Shown: positions 1 through 6,017, counted from the first letter of the stretch. The stretch is 7,807 nt of DNA from Actinomycetes bacterium (GCA_023415395.1 JAEZKN010000294.1:1-7807); one strand, 5' to 3'. Made by a program: numbers and translations. The notes: a model not told the origin generated them from the sequence alone.

Positions 1-35
1 GGGGGGGGGGTTGCGGGGCGGAGGGGTGGAGCTGG
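1..35. other. Left edge with a run of ten G
   Basis: The first ten bases are all G, followed by a G-rich stretch up to the RidA stop. No gene or start codon is seen. The run may be a contig-end or sequencing artefact, or a real homopolymer. Confidence 0.4.
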
Positions 36-455
36 TCAGTCGGCGCTGCAGCCGACGACGGCCATCGCCTCGATCTCCAGGAGGATCTCGGGCTTCGCGA
101 GGGCGGAGACCTCGACGAGGGTGCACGCAGGGAAGTCACCGGAGAAGAACTCCCGGCGCGCCTCCCACACGGCACGGTTGCGGCTGATGTCGGTGACGTA
201 GATCGTCATCTTGACCACGTCGTCCATCTGCCCGCCGGCGGCCTCGACGAGGTTCTTGATCTTGGTGAACACGACCCGGGCCTGCGCGAGCTCGTCGCCG
301 ACGACGGTCTCGCCGTCCTCGGCGCGGGCCGTCATGCCGGACACGAGGACGAGGTCGCCGATCCGGTAGCAGTTCGACCAGAGCCCGTCGGCGGGCTCGC
401 GCACCGCCGCGGACCGGATCCGCTGCTTCTTGTTGGTCAGGGTGTGGTCAGTCAT
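36..455 (-). CDS. RidA/YjgF-family protein lacking the deaminase arginine
   Basis: A 139-residue protein, the usual length of the RidA/YjgF/YER057c/UK114 family, which forms trimers and in its classical members hydrolyses enamine/imine intermediates. Family features seen: the LVLVSG strand (residues 35-40), the long helix with KIKNLVEAAGG (65-75), the VVKMTIYVTDI strand (80-90) and the C-terminal LLEIEAMAVV. In classical RidA the strand after FPA carries a substrate-binding arginine (PARxxVEV). Here it reads FPACTLVEV, with Cys111 at that place, so imine deaminase activity is doubtful and a Rid4-7-like or other role is possible. The frame is open further upstream, but ATG 455 is chosen because GAGGAG lies 7 bases before it and longer versions would overlap the dehydrogenase gene. 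It is the last visible operon gene, 11 bases after the dehydrogenase. A 2-aminomuconate-deaminase-like role is attractive from context but unproven. Confidence 0.88.
   Translation of the reverse strand: MTDHTLTNKKQRIRSAAVREPADGLWSNCYRIGDLVLVSGMTARAEDGETVVGDELAQARVVFTKIKNLVEAAGGQMDDVVKMTIYVTDISRNRAVWEARREFFSGDFPACTLVEVSALAKPEILLEIEAMAVVGCSAD
39..56. repeat. GC-rich hairpin at the end of the RidA-like gene
   Basis: Arms GTCGGC (39-44) and GCCGAC (51-56) with a six-base loop, spanning the last codons of the gene up to the stop. It could slow ribosomes or mark the 3' end, but there is no T-run behind it on the coding strand, so it does not qualify as an intrinsic terminator. Confidence 0.3.
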
Positions 456-466
456 CTCCGGGCTCC

Positions 467-2038
467 TCACAGCTCGATCAGGTGGTCCCAGGCGGAGGTC
501 CCGCCCCAGTTCACGCACACCGACTGGCGGCGCATGAAGCCCTTCCAGGCGTCCGATCCCGCGGTGCGGCCGCCGCCGGTCTCCTTCTCGCCACCGAACG
601 CGGCACCGACGTCCGCGCCGGTGGTCCCCATGTTGATGCGGACGATCCCGCAGTCACTGCCGCGAGCGGAGAGGAAGGTCTCGATGTGGGTGAGGTTGGT
701 CGAGTGCATGCCGGAGGCGAGCCCCTGGGCGACCTCGTTGTGGATCCGGATCGCCTCGTCGAGCGTCTCGTAGGTCAGCACCGAGACGATCGGGGCGAAC
801 GTCTCCTCCTGGGCGATCTCGAAGTCCGGCTTCACGTCGGTGACGATGGCCGGCTCGACGTAGAGGCCCGGGCGGTCCAGGACCCGGCCGCCGTAGGCCA
901 CGGTGGCTCCCTGGGCGGTGGCCCGCTCCAGGACGCGTCGATACTGGTCGACGGCGGCGGCGTCGATCAGCGGGCCGACGACGCTGTCGGGGTCACGCGG
1001 GTCGCCGACCGGGATCTGGTCGAAGGCCTGCTTCATCTTCGCCACGAGCGCCTCGGCGATGTCGACGTGCGCGATGACCCGGCGGGTGCTGGTGCAGCGC
1101 TGTCCGGTGGTGCCGACGACGCCGAAGGTCAGGGCCTTGGCGGCGAGGTCGAGGTCGGCGGTCTCGTCGACGATGCAGCCGTTGTTGCCCGAGCACTCGA
1201 GCTGGTAGCGACGACCGAGGGTCGACCCGACGATCGCGGCGACCTTCTTGCCCACGCCGGTGGAGCCGGTGAACGAGATCATCGCCATCCGCGGGTCGGC
1301 GACCATCCGCTCGGCGTCGGCGTCGTCGGCGGGCAGGTAGAGCGAGAAGACGCCGGGATGGCCCAGCTCCTCCGCGGCCCGGTTGACCAGCTGCTGCACG
1401 GCGATGGCCGTCAGCGGCACCTTCGGGCTGGGCTTCCAGACGACGGTGTTGCCGGCGATCGCGGAGAGGAACCCGTTCTGGGCCCACACGGCCGCGGGGA
1501 AGTTGTAGGCGCTGATGATCCCGACCACGCCGAGCGGCAGCCACTGGTCGTACATCCGGTGGTCGACGCGCTGGGACTGCTGGGTGTAGCCGTAGAGCAT
1601 CCGTGCCTGGCCCGCAGCCAGGACCGACATGTCCACCGACTCCTTGAGCTCGCCCGTGGCCTCGGCCACCGACTTGCCGGTGTCCAGGCAGATGATCGCC
1701 GCGAGCGCGTCGATGTTCTCCTCGATGAGCTGGCCGATCCGGCGGACGAGCTCACCCCGCCGGGGCGCCGGGACGTCGCGCCAGCGCTCCTGCGCGCTGG
1801 TCGCCGTCGCGACCACCTGCTCGTAGTCCGCGGCCGTCGACGCGGCGATGCGCGCCACGACGACGCCGTCGGCGGGGCACTCGGCGTCGATGAGGTCCCG
1901 GCCCTCGACCGGCCCCCAGCCGGTGGCGGCGCAGTAGGTCCCCGAGTGGATCTGGTCGAGCCCGAAGGCGGCCAGCGCCGCCGCGGTGTCGAACCTCTGG
2001 TCGGTCATGGTGCTGGTGCTCCCGTTCGCGGCGCTCAT
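467..2038 (-). CDS. ALDH7-type NAD(P)+ aldehyde dehydrogenase
   Basis: A 523-residue aldehyde dehydrogenase, full length for the superfamily. Seen: YNFP with Asn179, the cofactor lysine in WKPSP (Lys202), the FTGSTGVGK Rossmann loop (256-264), general base Glu281, catalytic Cys315 in GQRCT, and ExF at 412-414. The C-terminal FGGEKETGGGR...GSDAWK...MRR block (481-504) is typical of the ALDH7 (antiquitin, alpha-aminoadipic semialdehyde / piperideine-6-carboxylate dehydrogenase) branch. Two places differ from that branch as I know it: LECSGNN instead of LELGGNN around Glu281, and INMGTTGADVG instead of the usual N-P-T-S-G-A-E-like loop (468-478). These suggest an altered substrate pocket. The start at ATG 2038 overlaps the cupin stop as ATGA and has AAGGA six bases upstream; ATG 2008 is a weaker alternative. 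In this operon it probably oxidises a ring-cleavage semialdehyde; the substrate is inference. Confidence 0.93.
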   Translation of the reverse strand: MSAANGSTSTMTDQRFDTAAALAAFGLDQIHSGTYCAATGWGPVEGRDLIDAECPADGVVVARIAASTAADYEQVVATATSAQERWRDVPAPRRGELVRRIGQLIEENIDALAAIICLDTGKSVAEATGELKESVDMSVLAAGQARMLYGYTQQSQRVDHRMYDQWLPLGVVGIISAYNFPAAVWAQNGFLSAIAGNTVVWKPSPKVPLTAIAVQQLVNRAAEELGHPGVFSLYLPADDADAERMVADPRMAMISFTGSTGVGKKVAAIVGSTLGRRYQLECSGNNGCIVDETADLDLAAKALTFGVVGTTGQRCTSTRRVIAHVDIAEALVAKMKQAFDQIPVGDPRDPDSVVGPLIDAAAVDQYRRVLERATAQGATVAYGGRVLDRPGLYVEPAIVTDVKPDFEIAQEETFAPIVSVLTYETLDEAIRIHNEVAQGLASGMHSTNLTHIETFLSARGSDCGIVRINMGTTGADVGAAFGGEKETGGGRTAGSDAWKGFMRRQSVCVNWGGTSAWDHLIEL

Positions 2039-2466
2039 GCCTGGTCCTTGGCGAGGAAGTCGCCGATGGTCTCGTCGGTGTGGTACTCGGGCTTCTCGTA
2101 GTAGTGCGGGCCGTCGTAGATCTCGATCAGCACGCTGCGTTCGTGGGCGAGGGTCGGGCCGTGCGGGTGGTCCTTCGGGTTCATGTAGAAGGACCCGGGG
2201 CGCAGCCGCTTGCCGGAGTCGGTGTACTCGTAGTCGCCCTCGAGGCAGTACATGAACTGGTTCGAGGCGTGGATGTGCTTGGTGGGGATCCGCCCGCCCG
2301 GCTCGTACTCGAGCAGCGCGATGCTGGCCCCGGTCTCCTCGTTCTTGAACAGGAAGTACTGGCGGAAGCCGTACTCGGGGTAGTCGATCCACTGGTCCTC
2401 GACGAGCTCGGTGCCGTGGATGAGCAGCTCGAGCGACTTCATCGTGGTCTCGGTGACCTCCGTCAT
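2035..2466 (-). CDS. Small single-domain cupin metalloprotein
   Basis: A 143-residue single-domain cupin. The first cupin motif is clear: Gly58, His64-x-His66, then Gln70 where many cupins have Glu, followed by Gly77. The second motif is looser: LRPGSF (88-93) then His100-Pro-His102. This gives a likely 3-His/1-Gln metal site of the sort found in small cupin dioxygenases, isomerases and cyclases. No signal peptide or membrane segment, so cytoplasmic. It starts at ATG 2466, overlapping the aldolase stop as ATGA, with GAGGAG five bases upstream; ATG 2442 (Met9) is a less likely start. It overlaps the next gene by four bases as well, so it is held between aldolase and dehydrogenase. I do not recognise a specific enzyme: it could be a second oxygenase (acetylacetone- or dihydroxyacetophenone-dioxygenase-like), an isomerase/tautomerase of a ring-opened intermediate, or a non-catalytic sensor. 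Confidence 0.87.
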   Translation of the reverse strand: MTEVTETTMKSLELLIHGTELVEDQWIDYPEYGFRQYFLFKNEETGASIALLEYEPGGRIPTKHIHASNQFMYCLEGDYEYTDSGKRLRPGSFYMNPKDHPHGPTLAHERSVLIEIYDGPHYYEKPEYHTDETIGDFLAKDQA

Positions 2467-3197
2467 GCGTTCTCCTCAGGGGTGGGGCGGCCGGCGGCCA
2501 CCCAGTCGTCGAACTCGGTCCGGCTCTCGGGGGTCGCCGGGAACACGCCGAAGATGGAGCGGCCGGCCCGGACCTGCAGCTCGGCGAACTGCTCGTACTC
2601 GTGGGCCTGGTACGCCGCGTCCGCGACCTCGACGAGGAGGTGCCGCGGGATCACCGCGACCCCGTCCCGGTCCCCCACGACGATGTCGCCGGGGAAGACC
2701 GCGACGCCCGCGCACCCGACGGGCTCGTCGAGCGCGACTGGGTGCAGAGCGATCGGCGTGGCCGGCGTGGCGTTGCCCGCCTGGTAGCAGGGCAGGCCGG
2801 TCGCCGCGATCCCCGCGGTGTCGCGGTAGCCGCCGTCGGTCACGACCCCCGCGACGCCGCGGTGGCGCAGCCGGGTGGCCATCATGTCGCCCATCGACGA
2901 GGCACGCGTCGAGCCGAAGGCGTCGATGACCAGCACCGAGCCGGGGGGCGCCTCCTCGATCGCCCGGCGGTGGAGGTTGGTCTCCTTGCCGTACTCCGCC
3001 ATGGAGTCCAGGTCCTCGCGGGCCGGGATGAACCGCAGCGTGTAGGCCGGCCCCACCAGCTGCTCCTGACCCTCGACGAGCGGCGTCACGCCCTGGAGGA
3101 CCACGTTCGCGAAGCCGCGGGCGTAGAGGGCGTTGGCGACGTTGGCCGTGCCCACCTCGCGCAGCAGGCCGAGGGCTGCGACCTCCTGCGGGCTCAC
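2463..3197 (-). CDS. RraA-fold class II pyruvate aldolase (HMG/CHA aldolase-like)
   Basis: A 244-residue member of the RraA/MenG-like family. The core GDMMATR...RGVAGVVTDGGYRD (103-126) is diagnostic. Asp104 and Arg125-Asp126 are spaced exactly as the D-X20-R-D motif described for the metal-dependent HMG/CHA aldolase of Pseudomonas putida F1, so an active aldolase or oxaloacetate decarboxylase is more likely than an RNase E regulator. GDRDGVAVIP (175-184) is the usual C-terminal family block. Such aldolases end meta-cleavage routes by splitting 4-hydroxy-2-oxo-dicarboxylates into pyruvate and an oxo-acid. The C-terminal tail (about 205-244) is longer than in the compact family members. I chose GTG 3197 because it overlaps the dioxygenase stop as GTGA and has GGAG eight bases upstream; the in-frame GTG at 3230 would add 11 residues and a 37-base overlap. 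Database names such as 'demethylmenaquinone methyltransferase' for this family are misleading. Confidence 0.9.
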   Translation of the reverse strand: MSPQEVAALGLLREVGTANVANALYARGFANVVLQGVTPLVEGQEQLVGPAYTLRFIPAREDLDSMAEYGKETNLHRRAIEEAPPGSVLVIDAFGSTRASSMGDMMATRLRHRGVAGVVTDGGYRDTAGIAATGLPCYQAGNATPATPIALHPVALDEPVGCAGVAVFPGDIVVGDRDGVAVIPRHLLVEVADAAYQAHEYEQFAELQVRAGRSIFGVFPATPESRTEFDDWVAAGRPTPEENA

Positions 3198-4129
3198 TGG
3201 AAGAACTCCAGCGGCGGCCGGTTGCCCCACTGCGTGGTCTCGCTCGCGGTGCCGTTGAACGTGGTGGGCCGGTGGCTGGCGTCGACCACGTCACCGTCGG
3301 TGTAGTGCTCGATCCGGAAGCCGTGCGGGTCCTTCCAGTAGTCGAAGACCTGGCTGCCCAGCCGGTGCCGCCCGACCCCCACGTCCAGGGCGAACCCCTC
3401 CTGGAGCAGGTAGTCGTGCGCCGACATCACCGCGTCGAGGTCGAGCACCTCGAACGCGCTGTGGTGGACGCCGACCCAGTCCGACTGCAGGACCAGCAGG
3501 AAGTGGTGGTCGACGAGCTGGTCGCCGAGGTCCAGCCGCAGGAAGGTGCCGTACGGCGGGTCGTCGGTCCCCGGCGGGACCATGTAGTCCGAGGGCAGGA
3601 AGTTGAACCGCTCCATCAGCCAGGCGACGGTCGCGTCGTGGTCGCTGACGTGGAGCACGAAGTGCCCCAGGCGAGCGACGGTGCACGGCGCGGTGCTGAT
3701 CCGGACCGACTCCGCGACCCGCGGCTTCTCGGTGAGGGTGTTGAACTTGAACGGCGCCCGGTCCGGGAGCTCCTCAGCGGTCGCCCGCCCCCAGATCGCC
3801 TTGATCTCGATGCCGTCGGGCGTGTGCATCACGACCTCGTCGCCACCACCGGGCTCGGTCGACTCCTGCACCGGCGAGGACCCGGGGAGGGCCGCCAGCT
3901 CGTCGAGGTCGGCGCGGGTCGCCATCTGGATGGACGCCCCGACGAAGCGCTGCCGGGGCGCCTTGCGGCTGACGTGGATGTGGTGCTGGGTCCCCGTGCC
4001 ACGCATGTAGAGGGTGTTCTCGTCGCTCCCCTCGGCGCGCGTCATGCCGAACGCCGTGAGGAACCTCTCCTGGAGCTCCAGGTCGGGGATCTCGTAGGTG
4101 ACCTGGGCGCAGTCGATCGCGGTAGCCAT
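3194..4129 (-). CDS. Two-domain type I extradiol dioxygenase (VOC/glyoxalase fold)
   Basis: A 311-residue protein with two vicinal-oxygen-chelate domains (about 6-113 and 152-277), the layout and length of BphC/catechol 2,3-dioxygenase-type enzymes. The C-terminal domain carries the expected Fe(II) ligands: His156 in LGHFVLHV, His222/His223 in GVHHSAFEV, and Glu274 in FRIEHYTDGD. The run His255...Tyr264-Trp-Lys-Asp-Pro-His-Gly...Glu274 nearly fits the extradiol signature, except that Asp263 sits before the tyrosine where a hydrophobic residue is expected. His208/His209 correspond to the second-sphere histidine region (HHFLLVL). The N-terminal domain shows no full metal set, as usual. Expected reaction: O2-dependent meta-cleavage of a catechol-like ring made by the upstream hydroxylase. 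It starts at ATG 4129, 46 bases after the hydroxylase gene, and its stop overlaps the aldolase start. The exact substrate is unknown. Confidence 0.9.
   Translation of the reverse strand: MATAIDCAQVTYEIPDLELQERFLTAFGMTRAEGSDENTLYMRGTGTQHHIHVSRKAPRQRFVGASIQMATRADLDELAALPGSSPVQESTEPGGGDEVVMHTPDGIEIKAIWGRATAEELPDRAPFKFNTLTEKPRVAESVRISTAPCTVARLGHFVLHVSDHDATVAWLMERFNFLPSDYMVPPGTDDPPYGTFLRLDLGDQLVDHHFLLVLQSDWVGVHHSAFEVLDLDAVMSAHDYLLQEGFALDVGVGRHRLGSQVFDYWKDPHGFRIEHYTDGDVVDASHRPTTFNGTASETTQWGNRPPLEFFQ
3198..3209 (-). promoter_or_regulatory. Ribosome binding site that decides the aldolase start
   Basis: GGAG (3206-3209) followed by eight bases and then GTG 3197, which shares four bases with the dioxygenase stop codon (GTGA). 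This supports the shorter aldolase and translational coupling to the dioxygenase. The site lies inside the last codons of the dioxygenase gene. Confidence 0.7.
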
Positions 4130-4132
4130 GCC

Positions 4133-4165
4133 TGCCTCTCTGCTGCCTCTCTGCTGCCTCTTTGC
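4133..4165 (-). repeat. Three tandem 11-base units ahead of the dioxygenase gene
   Basis: Three head-to-tail 11-base units (plus strand tgcctctctgc, tgcctctctgc, tgcctctttgc; one mismatch in the third) fill most of the 46-base gap between hydroxylase and dioxygenase. Read on the coding strand, each unit presents a purine-rich AGAGG. The unit nearest the gene places GAGAGG five bases before ATG 4129, so it is the probable ribosome binding site. The other two copies look like slippage duplications or upstream ribosome stand-by sites. This is the only loose junction between the first five genes of the operon. Confidence 0.8.
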
Positions 4166-4175
4166 CGGCCGGTGG

Positions 4176-5738
4176 TCAGCGTCCGAGGATGCTGACGTCG
4201 TCCGGCGCGACCAGGTCGGACACCGTCCAGCCGTCGAGGTCGTAGTCGTCCATGGCCGACTGCGCGAACTGGCGGCAGTCCTCCAGGAGACCGGTGCCGA
4301 GCGCGGCGAAGAGGTTGGTCTGCCGGGTCACGTCGTTGCTGCCGATGTAGTTGATCTCGTACAGCTCGTGCCGGGCGCCGAACTCGGTGCCGATCGAGTC
4401 CCACAGCAGCTTCATCACCTTGACCCGCTCCTCGGCCGTGATCCCGTTGGTGCCACGCAGGTAGGTGCTGAGGTAGCCGCTGATCTCCGGCGTCTTGAAG
4501 TCGCTGGAGTGCGAGTTGAGGTAGATCAGCCCGCTGGCGACCACCTGCTCGATGATGTTCTTGATCTTCGGCATCGCCAGCTGGTTCATCACCCGGTAGG
4601 CGCCGGCGAAGTGGGGGTCGGGCCGGACCATGCCGTTCTTCCACGGCACCCCGCTCTTGGCCATCGCGTCCGACAGCGCCCAGAAGGTGTTGCGCCAGGC
4701 GATCACCTCGCCGAGCTGGGACTTCACGCCGTGGAACTCGCCGGCGCCGGTGACGTCGAGGGCCTTGGACAGCAGGCCGACGAGGAAGTCGAGCTTGACG
4801 GCGAAGCGCGTGCAGCCGTGGAGCGAGGCGCGCTCGAGGTACCCGGAGTGCACGTTGTAGCGGTTGGCCTGCTCGAGGTCGTTGTGGATGAAGACGTTCG
4901 CCCACGGGACGAACACCTCGTCGAAGACGAGGATGGCGTCGTTCTCGTCGACCCGGCTGGAGAGCGGGTAGTCGAAGGGGCTGCCCAGCACCGCGGCGCG
5001 GTACTCGTTCGAGGTGCGGCAGATGAGCTTCACCCCCGGGGCGTTGGTCGGCGTGATGAACACCGGGGAGTACGCCGGGTCCTGGATCGCGACCTGGCCG
5101 ACGTGACCGACGAACGTGTAGTGGGTCAGGGCCGAGCCGGTGGCGACCACCTTGGCTCCCGACACGTAGATCCCGTCGGCGTCCTCGCGGACCACGCGCA
5201 TGAAGACGTCCTTGCCGGCCTCGGCGCCGTCGGCGCGGTCGACCGGCGGGTTCATGATCGCGTGGTTGATGTAGTAGGTCCGCTCCTGCGCCTTGCGGTA
5301 CCAGGCCAGGGCGTTGTCCTCGTACCCCCGGTAGAAGTCGAAGTTGGCGCCGAGGGTGCCCAGGAAGCAGCCCTTGTAGTCGGGCGAGCGACCCATCCAG
5401 CCCCACGTGATCCGCTGCCACTCCGCGATCGCGTCGCGGGCCGCGACCTGCTCCTCGACGCTGTTCGCAGCGCGGAAGAACCGGTGGGTGAAGCCACCCC
5501 ACTCGGTCGGCATGGTCAGGATGTCCTTCCGCGCCGGGTCGTGCAGCGCGTCGTACATCCGCGCGATCATCCGGGCGGAGTTCCGGAACGCCGGGTGCTC
5601 GGCGACGTTCTCGACGCGCTCGCCGTAGATCCACACCTCGCGTCCGTCATTGAGGCTGGCGAGGTACTCCTCGCCCGTGAAGGGCACGAGGCCGGTTCCC
5701 GCCTCGGTGGCGTCGTCCTTGATCAACAGCTCGCTCAT
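4176..5738 (-). CDS. HpaB-family FADH2-dependent aromatic monooxygenase
   Basis: A 520-residue protein of the 4-hydroxyphenylacetate 3-monooxygenase (HpaB/PvcC/HadA) family, two-component group D flavin monooxygenases with an acyl-CoA-dehydrogenase-like fold. They take FADH2 from a separate reductase and hydroxylate phenols, usually ortho to the OH. Seen: GRSPDYKG with Arg117 and Tyr121, and INHAIMNPPVDR with His159. The spacing R-x3-Y and Y-x37-H matches the phenol-binding Arg/Tyr/His triad of HpaB from Thermus and E. coli. SGAKVVATGSALTHY (193-207) is the conserved central block before the flavin pocket. The C-terminal helical domain (about 290-480) is complete. The Cys ligands of 4-hydroxybutyryl-CoA dehydratase are not seen. 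Start ATG 5738 has GGAGAG six bases upstream; the frame is open further upstream but that part (up to 5900) looks non-coding. First gene of the operon. No reductase partner is in the window. Exact substrate unknown. Confidence 0.93.
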   Translation of the reverse strand: MSELLIKDDATEAGTGLVPFTGEEYLASLNDGREVWIYGERVENVAEHPAFRNSARMIARMYDALHDPARKDILTMPTEWGGFTHRFFRAANSVEEQVAARDAIAEWQRITWGWMGRSPDYKGCFLGTLGANFDFYRGYEDNALAWYRKAQERTYYINHAIMNPPVDRADGAEAGKDVFMRVVREDADGIYVSGAKVVATGSALTHYTFVGHVGQVAIQDPAYSPVFITPTNAPGVKLICRTSNEYRAAVLGSPFDYPLSSRVDENDAILVFDEVFVPWANVFIHNDLEQANRYNVHSGYLERASLHGCTRFAVKLDFLVGLLSKALDVTGAGEFHGVKSQLGEVIAWRNTFWALSDAMAKSGVPWKNGMVRPDPHFAGAYRVMNQLAMPKIKNIIEQVVASGLIYLNSHSSDFKTPEISGYLSTYLRGTNGITAEERVKVMKLLWDSIGTEFGARHELYEINYIGSNDVTRQTNLFAALGTGLLEDCRQFAQSAMDDYDLDGWTVSDLVAPDDVSILGR

Positions 5739-5744
5739 GCGTGG

Positions 5745-5750
5745 CTCTCC
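5745..5750 (-). promoter_or_regulatory. Ribosome binding site of the hydroxylase
   Basis: GGAGAG six bases ahead of ATG 5738. It fixes the start against the open upstream extension of the same frame. Confidence 0.7.
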
Positions 5751-5765
5751 AACTCGGTTGCACGG

Positions 5766-5804
5766 GTGAGCCAGGTCTCCCGACCGGCTCGCCGGGAGCC
5801 TCAC
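5766..5804. repeat. Bipartite inverted repeat in the hydroxylase leader
   Basis: Outer arms GTGAG (5766-5770) and CTCAC (5800-5804) enclose inner arms CTCCC (5777-5781) and GGGAG (5794-5798). The two arms on the left are six bases apart, those on the right one base apart. It lies 28-66 bases upstream of the hydroxylase start. It could be a leader hairpin or an operator; there is no T-run to make it a terminator. Confidence 0.4.
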
Positions 5805-5987
5805 AAGTCGTCGAGCGCCGAAAACAGCCTGCCCGAGGTCTTGACAACGACCCGGCGGCCCGCGCTCGTCCGACCCGGGTGGGCGCCGGACGCGGCTCAC
5901 GCCGGCGGCCTCCAGCGCGCTGACCTGCGGGAACGTCCCCGGGATCGGACTCGGCCCCGGGCTGGACGACGCGTGCCGAATGGTCCG

Positions 5988-6017
5988 ATTTCGACGAGAT
6001 TCCCGTTCACATCGTGA
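5988..6017. promoter_or_regulatory. Candidate operator: two adjacent short palindromes
   Basis: A 13-base near-palindrome, atttcgacgagat (5988-6000), is followed by TCAC-atc-GTGA (6007-6017) in the least GC-rich part of the gap. A T-N11-A arrangement, the loose LysR-type consensus, fits T6007 to A6019. The position, about 250-280 bases ahead of the hydroxylase start and just past the regulator gene, suits a regulator site, but such short dyads can arise by chance. Confidence 0.3.

Noticed and set aside
39..56. Hairpin as intrinsic terminator of the operon
   Set aside because: Stem overlaps the coding end and no T-run follows on the transcribed strand.
482..2101. 539-codon open frame on the plus strand
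   Set aside because: Fully antisense to the aldehyde dehydrogenase; low-complexity R/G/V/D/L-rich translation with no known domain, a common GC-rich shadow.
2039..2392. N-terminal extension of the dehydrogenase frame
   Set aside because: It runs through the cupin gene in another frame, is arginine/proline-rich and lacks homology; ATG 2038 has a good ribosome site and ATGA coupling.
3198..3230. Longer aldolase start at GTG 3230
   Set aside because: It would overlap the dioxygenase by 37 bases; GTG 3197 has GGAG eight bases upstream and a GTGA overlap like the other junctions.
4176..5738. 4-hydroxybutyryl-CoA dehydratase instead of a hydroxylase
   Set aside because: Same superfamily, but the iron-sulfur cysteine pattern is not seen while the phenol-binding Arg/Tyr/His triad is present.
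5841..5846. Consensus -35 TTGACA on the plus strand
   Set aside because: No -10 element about 17 bases downstream and no plus-strand gene to drive.
5739..5900. N-terminal extension of the hydroxylase frame
   Set aside because: The extension has no family similarity, while ATG 5738 has GGAGAG at ideal spacing and gives the usual family length.
4098..6017. 639-codon open frame on the plus strand
   Set aside because: Antisense to the hydroxylase and the intergenic gap; no recognisable domain and composition typical of a shadow frame.
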